DNA of 64,000 nt, taken from Pseudorhodobacter aquimaris (GTDB taxonomy: Bacteria > Pseudomonadota > Alphaproteobacteria > Rhodobacterales > Rhodobacteraceae). This document shows, one piece after another, positions 37,846-47,106 of this stretch. Position 1 is the stretch's first letter, and the number at the start of each line of letters is the position of its first letter. The stretch spans positions 309,798 to 373,797 of the forward strand of contig NZ_LGHS01000076.1 of NCBI RefSeq assembly GCF_001202025.1, in the 5' to 3' direction. Position numbers and translations under genes: made by a program. The notes beneath the pieces were generated by a model, which saw only the letters and a list, made by a program, of their open reading frames with translations, was not told the DNA's origin and ran no database searches.

Positions 37846-40305
37846 TTAGCGCGGCGAGATATGGGTGATGCCAACCGCCGCCGCCCGCGCCAATTCGGGG
37901 TCAAGCGACATCGGAATATATTCACCGCGCCGCCACAACACCCCCAGATCATCATAATGGCGTGAGAGCGGATGGCCCGATTGTCCCGTGGACAGGATAA
38001 ACACCGAGCTGTCGGGATCGGCAAAATCATAGACCCCGCGATAGCCCGCCCCATGCACATTCTGGAACGGCTCGGGATCCTTGCCCGAGGTCAGCCCGCG
38101 CATCAAGGTGCTGTCCCCGCCGCTGGTGGATTGGCGCAGGTTCACGAAATAGCGCAGCATCGGCACATTGCCCAGAACCGGATGATCATGCGTGGCCTCA
38201 TGGGCATCGCCCCAGCGCCATGTCTCGATATTGTTTCCGTAACGCTCCGACAGGGTCAAAAGCGCCTCATCCAATGATATCCGCGCAATATCGGCACAGG
38301 TTTCAATGGCCGCCGATTGCAGGATGTCACACCATTTCTCGGCGCCGTCGGTATTGCGGAACACACGCTCGATAAACACCGGATCGGGATGGGTATATTC
38401 ATTTGCCAAGGGACCAAGCTCATCGCGGATCAGGCGTTCCTGGAGAGCGCGCAGCCATGCGGCATAGATCAGCGGCTCGGGCAGATGTTCGTTCATCTCG
38501 CCGTTCCACTCGGCCAGCAGATGCAGCGCACGCTCGCGCATCCGTTCGGGCGTGCCCTCGGGCGAAGGGGTGCCGGTGAACCAAAGCTCTGCGCCGATCA
38601 GCGGCAAGATGGCTCGCGCGATGGGCGAAACCGTATCAAGCTGCGCCTCGATAAAGCTTTCGCGGGTGTGGACCTCACGGGTTTTCATCAGGGTCAGCCA
38701 GCGCTGTATGCGGTGGGTATCGCCCCAATGAAAGCTGATGTTATCGGGAAAGGCGGCGTCGGTGGTCTTGTTGTTTGTATTGCCAAGCAACCCCGAGGCG
38801 GGTTTGAGCACGCGCAGGTTTGCATCGTAATCCTGCATCCCGTTCCAGCGGTTGTCCGGATCGTCGCCAAGGCTGGGCATCCGGCCTTGGGTTGCATGGT
38901 CGGGGCTGCGGTCGGGCACGGCCCCGATCAACTGAAAGGCGATGCCGTCACGGTCGGCCAGCATCAGGTTCTGGGCCGGCGCGATATAAAGCCGCCCCGC
39001 CTCAAGCGCCTCGGGGATTGAGCGCGCCTGCATCAATTGCATTGCCGCCGTTATCGAGGTGTCCTGCGCCGAAAGCGCGGTCCACGCCAGGGCCGCGACA
39101 TGGCCAGGGGGGGTGACGGTGGCAAGGTTGTAATGGCTGCCGGGCAGGACCGGCCCCGCCTCGGACCAGCGCAGGGTGATGGTGACCGGATCGCGGTCCT
39201 TTACCCTGATGATAGAACGGCGGGTTTCAAAATCGCGCCAGCCGTCAGCAGTGGCATATTGCTGGGTATTCTCAGGGTTGATGCGTTCCATCACCACATC
39301 CTGATCGTCCAGATAGGCTGAAGTCAGCCCCCAGCCAAGCGCGTCCGAGCGCCCGATAAGAACGGCCGGAATGCCCGGAATCGTCGCCCCGATCACGCCG
39401 CCGGATTGCAGTTCCAGCCGGGCCAGATACCACAGGGTCGGTGCGGTAAAGCCCAGATGCGGATCATTGGCCAAAAGCGCCCCCCCCGCCGCAGAACGTT
39501 CAGGCGCCGCGGCCCATGCGTTGGAGGCACCGGCAAAGGCGCGCTCGGGAAAGGGAGAGAGCGGGTCTTGGGCCAGACGTGCCGGAAAGCCGCCCGGCGG
39601 CGGGCTTGGCATCAGGCGTGCATAATCGGGCAGGGCCGTCAGCCCGGCCCCCGGCGCATCGGGCAGAATATCCTGCAGCCGTGCCTCGGGTAAAAGCATG
39701 GAGGTGCGGGCGCGCAAGACCTCTGCCTCCAGTTGACCCGAAAGCTGAAGGGCCATGAGCTTGATCAAGGCGATGCTGTCACTGGGTTGCCATGCAGCGA
39801 TCTGGTTGGAAAAAAAGAAAAATTCCGGCGCGCCGCGGCCTCTCGCCTTTTGGTTGACCTCACCGATCCAGGCATTCACCCCGCTGGAATAGGCGGCCAG
39901 TGCATCCTTGGTTGCATCATTTTGCACCGCAACCGATTGCGAGGCGAGGGAATAAAGATCATAGCGGCGCATCAGCTCGTCAACCTTCAGGGTGCGTTCG
40001 CCAAAAACCTCGGACAGCCGCCCCTGAACCGTGCGGCGCAGCATCGTCATCTGCCACAAGCGGTCCTGCGCATGGGCAAAGCCAAGCGCGAAATAGACAT
40101 CCCTGTCGGACTGCCCGAAAATATGCGGCACATTGGCGTTGTTGCGCACAATCTCCACCTCGCCGCTGACCCCGCCCGACACAAAGTTTTCCGAATAATC
40201 AGGCAGGGACCGGGACAAGAAGAAATAGGCGATCAGCAGCGTCAAAGCCGCAAGGCCCAAAAGCACAAGAAGGGTACGGCTGAGCCAACGAAAGGCAGTA
40301 ATCAT
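37846..40305 (-). CDS. Penicillin acylase family N-terminal nucleophile hydrolase
   Basis: The 819-residue precursor has an N-terminal membrane/signal segment (about residues 9-31), an alpha-subunit-like region, and the self-cleaving nucleophile site Ser261 in GASNAWAAAPERS. The Asn and Arg contacts of the beta chain (LLANDPHLGFT) follow. Members hydrolyse penicillin G or acyl-homoserine lactones in the periplasm after autoproteolysis. Quorum quenching is a plausible role in this group, but substrate cannot be read from sequence. The longer frame to 40818 is not supported. Confidence 0.88.
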   Translation of the reverse strand: MITAFRWLSRTLLVLLGLAALTLLIAYFFLSRSLPDYSENFVSGGVSGEVEIVRNNANVPHIFGQSDRDVYFALGFAHAQDRLWQMTMLRRTVQGRLSEVFGERTLKVDELMRRYDLYSLASQSVAVQNDATKDALAAYSSGVNAWIGEVNQKARGRGAPEFFFFSNQIAAWQPSDSIALIKLMALQLSGQLEAEVLRARTSMLLPEARLQDILPDAPGAGLTALPDYARLMPSPPPGGFPARLAQDPLSPFPERAFAGASNAWAAAPERSAAGGALLANDPHLGFTAPTLWYLARLELQSGGVIGATIPGIPAVLIGRSDALGWGLTSAYLDDQDVVMERINPENTQQYATADGWRDFETRRSIIRVKDRDPVTITLRWSEAGPVLPGSHYNLATVTPPGHVAALAWTALSAQDTSITAAMQLMQARSIPEALEAGRLYIAPAQNLMLADRDGIAFQLIGAVPDRSPDHATQGRMPSLGDDPDNRWNGMQDYDANLRVLKPASGLLGNTNNKTTDAAFPDNISFHWGDTHRIQRWLTLMKTREVHTRESFIEAQLDTVSPIARAILPLIGAELWFTGTPSPEGTPERMRERALHLLAEWNGEMNEHLPEPLIYAAWLRALQERLIRDELGPLANEYTHPDPVFIERVFRNTDGAEKWCDILQSAAIETCADIARISLDEALLTLSERYGNNIETWRWGDAHEATHDHPVLGNVPMLRYFVNLRQSTSGGDSTLMRGLTSGKDPEPFQNVHGAGYRGVYDFADPDSSVFILSTGQSGHPLSRHYDDLGVLWRRGEYIPMSLDPELARAAAVGITHISPR

Positions 40306-40386
40306 ATACGGTCTTTTCTTGATGTCTTGGATTGTCTGCCTACCTATGCGATCTTGCCGACCGAGGCAATTGGAAGGGAAGAGGCA

Positions 40387-41249
40387 ATGGCAAAACTGGC
40401 ATTTTTGGGCTTGGGCGTGATGGGGGCTCCGATGGCGGCGCATCTGTTGGCCAAAGGGCATGAGGTAACGGTCTATAACCGTACGGCGGCCAAGGCCGAG
40501 GCGTGGGTGGCCAAACACGGCGGGCGCATGGCCGCGACCCCGCGTGAGGCAGCCGAGGGGCAGGATTTCGTGATGGCTTGCGTTGGCAATGATGATGATC
40601 TGCGCGGTGTTTGCCTTGGCGAGGACGGCGCGTTTTCGGGCATGTTCAAGGGGTCGATCTTTGTCGATCATACCACCGTATCGGCACAGGTCACCCGCGA
40701 GATGTATGCCGCAGCGGCGGAACTGGGGATCGGCTTTGTCGATGCACCGGTTTCCGGCGGGCAGGCGGGCGCGGAAAATGGCGTGCTCTCGGTGATGTGC
40801 GGCGGTGACGAGGGGCATTATGCGGCGGCAGAGCTTGTGATCTCGGCCTATGCCAAGATCTGCAAACGGCTGGGCGATAGCGGCGCGGGGCAGATCGCCA
40901 AGATGATGAACCAGATCTGCATCGCCGGTCTGGTGCAGGGATTGTCAGAGGCGCTGGCCTTTGGTCAAAAGGCGGGGATGGATAATGAGGCCGTGGTCGA
41001 GGTGATCTCGGGCGGGGCCGCAGGATCATGGCAGATGGTCAACCGTCACAGACCATGCTGGAGGATCACTTTGCCCACGGTTTTGCGGTCGATTGGATGC
41101 GCAAGGATTTAGGCATCTGTCTTGCCACCGCCAATGAGATCGGCGCAAGCCTGCCGGTGACGGCGCTGGTCGATCAGTTCTATAAGGATGTGCAAAATAT
41201 GGGTGGCGGGCGTTGGGATACGTCCAGCTTGATAAAGCGCCTTAAGTAA
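40387..41249 (+). pseudogene. HIBADH-family NAD(P)-dependent dehydrogenase, one-base frameshift
   Basis: The N-terminus has the dinucleotide-binding motif GLGVMGAPMA (Gly8-Gly13). DAPVSGGQAGA and the catalytic lysine region GQIAKMMNQI follow, as in 3-hydroxyisobutyrate dehydrogenase and tartronate semialdehyde reductase. At about 41046-41047 one base is lost after VNR, and the last 66 codons (SQTMLEDHFAHGF onward) continue in another frame. Repaired length is 287 residues, normal for the family. The rest is well conserved, so a sequencing error is likely. Substrate uncertain. Confidence 0.85.
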
Positions 41250-41256
41250 TGCCTGC

Positions 41257-41291
41257 AACGCCCCGCTTTTAAAGTAAAAAACCGGGGCGTT
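41257..41291. terminator. Intrinsic terminator between convergent genes
   Basis: AACGCCCCG (41257-41265) pairs with CGGGGCGTT (41283-41291) around a 17-base A/T-rich loop. It lies between the HIBADH-family gene (plus) and the SYLF gene (minus), and its A and T arms would allow use in both directions. Confidence 0.75.
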
Positions 41292-41295
41292 TGAT

Positions 41296-41850
41296 TTACG
41301 GAATAATACGTGTGTACTTGGAGCCGGCAAGGGTTGCCCCAAGGATAAGGCCGGACTGGCCAAAGACAAAGGCGATGACCGGCGCATATTCGGTGGTCTC
41401 TTTGCCGATGCTTGCGCCCTCATTCGGGGTGGCATAGCGGATATCGGCGCTTGCGGCCCAACCGGAAGCACGGCGGAAATCACCCAAGGCGGCCTCGGTC
41501 ATAAAGAACAGCGCGTGGGCATATTGCTGCGCGCCGATCTGCAGGCCGATGGTGGCGCGGGTGGCCGAGTAATAATCCACCGTCACATCATTGATGCGCA
41601 ACGCACCTTTGCCATAAGCCGCCCCGATGCCAAAGCCCGCCTCGGTCATCAATGGCATGTAAAGCACGCCGTAGGCTTTTTGCGCCAGATCGCGCGTGCC
41701 GGGATAGCGTGAGAACAAAAAGTCGCGCGTGGCATCAACGCGGCTGTCCATCCGCGGGCCGCCCGTTCCGCCAACGCCATTCGCACAGCCACCAAGCGCA
41801 AGCGCAGAGGCAGAGGCCCCAAGGAAAACCCGTCTGTTCAAAATTGTCAT
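41296..41850 (-). CDS. SYLF (YSC84-like) domain lipid-binding protein
   Basis: The 184-residue protein has an N-terminal signal with a possible twin-arginine (RR at 6-7) and a lipobox GGC (Cys22), so it may be an exported lipoprotein. The rest matches the SYLF/Ysc84 domain: AGFGIGAAYGKGALRI, a YYSATRATIGLQIGAQQYAHALFFMTE core, and a C-terminal LILGATLAGSKYTRI. The domain binds membranes in other proteins; its bacterial role is not known. Confidence 0.85.
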   Translation of the reverse strand: MTILNRRVFLGASASALALGGCANGVGGTGGPRMDSRVDATRDFLFSRYPGTRDLAQKAYGVLYMPLMTEAGFGIGAAYGKGALRINDVTVDYYSATRATIGLQIGAQQYAHALFFMTEAALGDFRRASGWAASADIRYATPNEGASIGKETTEYAPVIAFVFGQSGLILGATLAGSKYTRIIP

Positions 41851-41970
41851 GCTTATCGCCTCATGTATTGCGCCGAGGTGGCCCCCCGGTCGCCAATTGA
41901 TTATAACTGGCCGAAAGGATAGCGCGTTTTTGCACCCCTGTCATCTCTTTGCCGAATTTTATTGCGCGGG

Positions 41971-42975
41971 TCAGGCCTTGTCTTGCAAGATGCGGGCCAC
42001 GCGCGGGGCGAAATAGGTCAAAACTCCGTCACATCCGGCACGGCGGAATGCCATCAAACTTTCCAGCATGATCTTTTCGCCATCAATCCAGCCGTTTTCG
42101 GCGGCGGCCATGATCATCGCATATTCGCCCGACACCTGATAGGCATAGGTCGGCGCGCCAAAGGTATCCTTGGCACGGCGGCAGATGTCGAGATAGGGCA
42201 ATCCGGGTTTGACCATAACCATATCCGCGCCCTCGGTCAGGTCGCGCTCAATCAGGCGCATTGCCTCATCGGCATTTGCGGGATTCATCTGATAGGTTTT
42301 CTTATCGCCGACCAAACGGCTGCCCGCACCCACCGCATCGCGGAACGGGCCATAAAACGCCGATGCATATTTCGCAGCATAGGACAGGATCGCCACATCC
42401 TTATGTCCCGACATTTCCAGCGCCAACCGCATTGCGCCGATCCGCCCGTCCATCATATCCGAGGGACCGATGATATCTGCACCCGCATCGGCCTGTGCCA
42501 GCGTCATTTTCACCAACGCCTCGACAGTTTCATCATTGACGATGATCCCGTCTTGCACAAAGCCGTCGTGCCCATTGGCGTTATAGGGATCAAGGGCCAC
42601 ATCCGTCATGATCGCCATTTCCGGCACAGCGGCCTTGACGGCACGGATCGCGCGGTTGGCGATGTTGTCTGGGTTCCAGGCTTCGGCGCAATCCTCGGTG
42701 CGCTTGTCGGGATCGGTGTAGGGGAAAATGCAGATTGCGGGGATGCCCAGTTCGGCGGCCTCTTCGGCGGCTTTGACAACCAGATTAACCGAGAGCCGCG
42801 AGACACCGGGCATCGAGGACACAGGTTCCGATATATTTTCACCCTCCCGCACGAAAATCGGCCAGATCAGATCATTCACCGAAAGCGCGTTTTCCTGGGA
42901 CAGGCGCCGCAGGGCGTCGGATTTGCGCAAGCGCCGGAAACGGGTTGCGGGATATTGACCGATTGTCGGGCGCAT
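41971..42975 (-). CDS. hemB: Delta-aminolevulinic acid dehydratase (porphobilinogen synthase)
   Basis: HemB condenses two 5-aminolevulinate molecules to porphobilinogen in haem synthesis. The 334-residue enzyme has the Schiff-base lysine motif MVKPGLPYLDI and AKYASAFYGPFRDAVG. The metal region reads TDVALDPYNANGHDG (residues 124-138), with Asp/Ala in place of the zinc-binding Cys triad. This marks it as the Mg2+-type enzyme of alphaproteobacteria. Confidence 0.95.
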   Translation of the reverse strand: MRPTIGQYPATRFRRLRKSDALRRLSQENALSVNDLIWPIFVREGENISEPVSSMPGVSRLSVNLVVKAAEEAAELGIPAICIFPYTDPDKRTEDCAEAWNPDNIANRAIRAVKAAVPEMAIMTDVALDPYNANGHDGFVQDGIIVNDETVEALVKMTLAQADAGADIIGPSDMMDGRIGAMRLALEMSGHKDVAILSYAAKYASAFYGPFRDAVGAGSRLVGDKKTYQMNPANADEAMRLIERDLTEGADMVMVKPGLPYLDICRRAKDTFGAPTYAYQVSGEYAMIMAAAENGWIDGEKIMLESLMAFRRAGCDGVLTYFAPRVARILQDKA

Positions 42976-43129
42976 GGGCTGGCTCCTGCTTGCTGTGATG
43001 CGATTGCAAGGGGTTGCGGGTTTTTTCTCTGACTGTCATGGAAAAGGACCTACCTCAAGGGTAGGAATGACGCAGCCCCTTTGCAACCGCAATTGCAAGC
43101 AGGGTATCGGGACAAAGAAGGTTGGTACA

Positions 43130-43660
43130 GTGGATTGGTATAAAACGGTTTTTGGACTGATCGACCTGCGGTCATTCTCGAATCTCTGGTTCTGGATCAC
43201 TTTGGCAGTGCTTTGGTCGACGACCAGCCATTGGGTTTTGGGCGTGCCGTTCGATATGGTTACGCGTGCCAGAAAACATGGTGGGCAGGTCGCGCAGGAT
43301 TTGCATGATCTTGTCGGCATCAATACACGGCGGCTTTTGTTTATCGCACAGGTATCAGGAATGTGGTTGATTGCGATCATCACATTTTGCCTGACAACGC
43401 TTGCGGTGTTGGGGTTTGTCTATAGCGTCCAATTTGCGCAGGCAGTGTTTTTGCTATTGGCCCCGATGACGATCGTGGGTGCGCTCAGCCTTTCTGCCGC
43501 GCGCCATATCACCACCGTACAGCCCGAGGGCGAGGATCTGTACCGTCGGTTAAGCCACCTCAGGATTGTCGTGCAAGCTATTGGAATGGTGTCTATTTTC
43601 ATTACATCGCTTTGGGGTATGTGGCAAAATATGCAAGTTTTCAACGGTTGGGCAAACTGA
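43130..43660 (+). CDS. Small membrane protein, Rhodobacterales family sometimes labelled component of SufBCD complex
   Basis: The 176-residue protein has three or four hydrophobic segments (about residues 17-37, 70-95, 100-120 and 145-165) and starts (V/M)DWYKTVFGLIDLRSFSNLWFW. I choose the GTG at 43130 because similarity begins there and GAAGG precedes it; the open frame extends to 42974. Homologues in this order carry the SufBCD label, but no Suf gene is here and no Fe-S motif is visible. Function unknown. Confidence 0.7.
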   Translation: MDWYKTVFGLIDLRSFSNLWFWITLAVLWSTTSHWVLGVPFDMVTRARKHGGQVAQDLHDLVGINTRRLLFIAQVSGMWLIAIITFCLTTLAVLGFVYSVQFAQAVFLLLAPMTIVGALSLSAARHITTVQPEGEDLYRRLSHLRIVVQAIGMVSIFITSLWGMWQNMQVFNGWAN

Positions 43661-43665
43661 ACCCC

Positions 43666-46600
43666 ATGACAGATCATATCACATTGGGCGGTGCGCCCGA
43701 AGGTTTCGATGCAAAGCTGGTGGCAAAGGAATTGGCGCGCGGTGCGTCGGTTATCCATGTTGCCCGCGATGACAAACGGCTTGAGGCGATGCGCAACGCG
43801 CTGGCGGTCATGGCCCCAGATGTGGTGGTGTTGGAGCTGCCCGCATGGGATTGCCTGCCCTACGATCGGGTCTCTCCCAATCCTGATATTATCTCCCGGC
43901 GGATGGCGACTTTGGCGGCACTGGCGCAAGGCGTGCCGGGGGCATTTGTCCTGCTGACCACGCTGAGCGCCGCGATGCAGCGCCTGCCCGCGCGTGAGGT
44001 TTTGCGCGAGGCATCCTTTGCCGCCACGGTCGGTCATCGACTGAATGAGGAACAGCTGCGTAATTTTCTGACGCGCATGGGCTTCACGCCCAGCCCGACG
44101 GTGGCCGAGCCGGGCGATTATGCGATTCGCGGCGGTATCATCGATATTTATCCACCGGGGCCCGGCGGGCCGGTGCGGCTTGATCTGTTTGGCGACGTGC
44201 TCGATGGGGCGCGGCGGTTTGATCCGCAGACCCAGCGCACCACGGAAAAGCTGACATCGGTGGAATTCGCGCCCGTCTCCGAGGTGATCCTTGACGAGGC
44301 GGCGATTGCACGTTTTCGTCAGAATTACCGCGTAGAGTTCGGCGCAGGCGGTTCCGACGATCCGCTCTATGAGGCGGTGAGCGCGGGGCGCAAACATCAG
44401 GGGATGGAGCATTGGCTGCCGTTTTTCCATGCGGCGATGGAAACGGTATTCGACTATCTGCCCGGGGCATCGGTGATGCTGGACGATCAAGTGCCCGCGG
44501 TGCGGCAGTCGCGTTGGGAGGGGATCGACGATCAATATGATGCGCGGATGGAGGCGATGCGCGCCAAGGGGCGGCTTGATACGGTCTATAAACCCGTAGC
44601 ACCTGGGTTGCTCTATCTGGATGAGGCGGCTTGGGCGCAGGCGGTTGACGGGCGGCGGGTGATCCAGCTGTCGCCTTTGGCACAATCGCCGGGGCCGGGT
44701 GTGCTGGATGCGGGCGGACGCATCGGGCGCAGTTTCGCACCTGAGCGTCAACAGGAAAACATAAGCCTTTTCAGTGCATTTGCGGATCATGTTAAGACAT
44801 TACGCAAAGACGGAAATGTCGTGATCGCCAGCTGGTCCGAGGGTGCGCGGGAACGGCTGCGAGGCTTGATCGCCGATCAGGGGATTGAAGGCGCGGTCGA
44901 GGTTTCCGATTTTCGCGCAGTCACCGGACAGACCGGTCTTTATCTGATGGTCTGGCCGCTGGAGGCAGGATTTACCGCGCCGGGGCTGGCCGTGATTTCG
45001 GAACAGGACGTCTTGGGGGACCGGCTTGTCGGCAAGCCCAAACGCAAGCGCAAGGCCGATAACTTCTTGCGCAATGTCGAAACATTGTCACCGGGGGATC
45101 TGGTGGTGCATGTGGAGCATGGCGTCGGGCGCTATCACGGGCTGGAGATGATCACGGCCCTTGGTGCGCCGCATGAATGCCTGAGCATTGAATATGCCGA
45201 GAATGCCAAGCTTTATTTGCCTGTTGAAAACATCGAATTGCTTAGCCGTTATGGCCATGACGAGGGGCTTTTGGACCGGCTTGGCGGCGGTGCCTGGCAG
45301 GCCAAAAAGGCTAAGCTCAAGGCGCGCATCCGTGAGATCGCCGAACGGTTGATGCGGATTGCCGCCGAACGGCACCTGCGCAAAGCCCCGGTTCTGGAGG
45401 CGCCGCACAGCATGTGGGAGGCCTTTGCCGCACGCTTTCCCTATACCGAGACCGAGGATCAGCTGGCGGCCATTGCCGATGTGATCTCGGATCTTGAGGC
45501 AGGCAGCCCGATGGACCGTCTGGTCGTGGGCGATGTCGGCTTTGGCAAAACCGAGGTTGCGATGCGGGGGGCCTTTGTTGCGGCCATGTCGGGGATGCAG
45601 GTGGCGGTGATCGCGCCGACAACGCTTTTGGCGCGCCAACATTACCGCAGCTTTGCCGAACGTTTTCGCGGTTTTCCGATCAATGTCAAACCTTTGTCGC
45701 GCTTTGTTAGCGCAAAAGAGGCCAGCGGCACGCGGGCAGGGATTTCGGATGGCTCGGTCGATATTGTCGTTGGCACCCATGCGGTTCTGGCCAAGGCGAT
45801 CAAATTCAAGAACCTCGGTCTGTTGGTGATTGATGAGGAACAACATTTCGGCGTCAGCCATAAGGAGCGCCTGAAAGAGATGCGATCAGACGTACATGTG
45901 CTGACGCTGACGGCCACGCCGATCCCGCGGACCTTGCAGCTGTCCCTGACGGGGGTGCGCGACCTTTCCATTATCGCCACGCCGCCGGTGGACCGCTTGG
46001 CCATCCGCACCTATGTGAGCGAATTTGATACGGTCACCATCCGTGAGGCGCTTTTGCGCGAACGGTATCGCGGGGGGCAGTCATTCTTTGTGGTGCCGCG
46101 GATTTCGGATTTGCCTTTCGTTGAGGATTTCCTGAAAAACCATGTGCCCGAAGTGAATTATCTGGTGGCGCATGGGCAGTTGGCCGCGGGTGACCTCGAT
46201 CAGCGGATGAATGATTTTTACGATGGAAAACATGATGTTCTGGTCGCCACCTCAATCGTGGAGTCAGGTCTGGATATCCCAACCGCGAATACGATGATCA
46301 TCCACCGCGCCGATATGTTTGGCCTAAGCCAGCTTTACCAAATCCGCGGCCGTGTGGGGCGTGCGAAAACACGGGCCTATTGCTATTTGACGACCAAGCC
46401 ACGCGTGCCTTTGACCCCGCAGGCGATGAAGCGGTTGCGGTTGTTGGGCAGCCTTGACAGCCTTGGCGCCGGTTTCAACTTGGCCAGCCATGACCTTGAC
46501 TTGCGCGGCGCAGGTAATCTTTTGGGTGAGGAACAATCCGGCCATATCAAAGAGGTCGGCTATGAGCTTTACCAATCCATGCTAGAGGAAACCATTGCCA

Positions 46601-47106
46601 AGCTGCGCTCGGGTGAAATCTCGGGGTTGGCCGAGGTGGATGATCAGTGGGCGCCGAATATCAATCTTGGGGTTCCTGTCTTGATACCAGAGGCTTATGT
46701 GCCTGACCTCGACCTGCGTCTTGGGCTTTATCGTCGGCTGTCTGGATTGACCACCAAGGTAGAGCTTGAGGGTTTCGCCGCCGAGTTGATCGACCGTTTC
46801 GGGCCTTTGCCAAAGGAGGTGAACACCCTGATGCTGGTGGTGCGGATCAAGGCGATGTGCAAACGCGCAGGGATCGGGCGGCTGGATGCGGGGCCCAAAG
46901 GGGCCACGGTGCAGTTTCACAACGATAAATTTGCCAATCCGGCGGGGCTGGTGGATTTCATCAAAACCCAAGCGGGCGCGCGGGTTTCTGGGAACAAGCT
47001 GGTGCTGGTGCAGGATTGGAAAACCGAAGGCGACCGGATCAAGGGCGCCTTCGGAATTGCCAAAGCTTTGGCCGAGAAGTTGTTGGACCTAAAGAAGAAA
47101 ACCTGA
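43666..47106 (+). CDS. mfd: Transcription-repair coupling factor Mfd
   Basis: Mfd removes stalled RNA polymerase and recruits UvrA. The 1146-residue protein has the UvrB-homology N-terminal module (residues 1-350), a CarD-like RNA-polymerase interaction domain (SPGDLVVHVEHGVGRYHGLE), and the helicase core with Walker A GDVGFGKTEVA, DEEQHFGV box, TATPIPRTL and the QIRGRVGRAKTRAYCYL motif. A C-terminal TRCF domain follows. The ATG at 43666 follows the neighbouring gene by only five bases. Its TGA stop lies directly against that of the convergent MFS gene. Confidence 0.96.
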   Translation: MTDHITLGGAPEGFDAKLVAKELARGASVIHVARDDKRLEAMRNALAVMAPDVVVLELPAWDCLPYDRVSPNPDIISRRMATLAALAQGVPGAFVLLTTLSAAMQRLPAREVLREASFAATVGHRLNEEQLRNFLTRMGFTPSPTVAEPGDYAIRGGIIDIYPPGPGGPVRLDLFGDVLDGARRFDPQTQRTTEKLTSVEFAPVSEVILDEAAIARFRQNYRVEFGAGGSDDPLYEAVSAGRKHQGMEHWLPFFHAAMETVFDYLPGASVMLDDQVPAVRQSRWEGIDDQYDARMEAMRAKGRLDTVYKPVAPGLLYLDEAAWAQAVDGRRVIQLSPLAQSPGPGVLDAGGRIGRSFAPERQQENISLFSAFADHVKTLRKDGNVVIASWSEGARERLRGLIADQGIEGAVEVSDFRAVTGQTGLYLMVWPLEAGFTAPGLAVISEQDVLGDRLVGKPKRKRKADNFLRNVETLSPGDLVVHVEHGVGRYHGLEMITALGAPHECLSIEYAENAKLYLPVENIELLSRYGHDEGLLDRLGGGAWQAKKAKLKARIREIAERLMRIAAERHLRKAPVLEAPHSMWEAFAARFPYTETEDQLAAIADVISDLEAGSPMDRLVVGDVGFGKTEVAMRGAFVAAMSGMQVAVIAPTTLLARQHYRSFAERFRGFPINVKPLSRFVSAKEASGTRAGISDGSVDIVVGTHAVLAKAIKFKNLGLLVIDEEQHFGVSHKERLKEMRSDVHVLTLTATPIPRTLQLSLTGVRDLSIIATPPVDRLAIRTYVSEFDTVTIREALLRERYRGGQSFFVVPRISDLPFVEDFLKNHVPEVNYLVAHGQLAAGDLDQRMNDFYDGKHDVLVATSIVESGLDIPTANTMIIHRADMFGLSQLYQIRGRVGRAKTRAYCYLTTKPRVPLTPQAMKRLRLLGSLDSLGAGFNLASHDLDLRGAGNLLGEEQSGHIKEVGYELYQSMLEETIAKLRSGEISGLAEVDDQWAPNINLGVPVLIPEAYVPDLDLRLGLYRRLSGLTTKVELEGFAAELIDRFGPLPKEVNTLMLVVRIKAMCKRAGIGRLDAGPKGATVQFHNDKFANPAGLVDFIKTQAGARVSGNKLVLVQDWKTEGDRIKGAFGIAKALAEKLLDLKKKT

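Noticed and set aside
39733..40386. Upstream extension of the HIBADH-family frame
   Set aside because: It is antisense to the penicillin acylase, and the family begins at MAKLAFLGLG.
41046..41249. A separate 73-residue ORF after the HIBADH-family gene
   Set aside because: It is the C-terminus of the same protein after a one-base loss, not a second gene.
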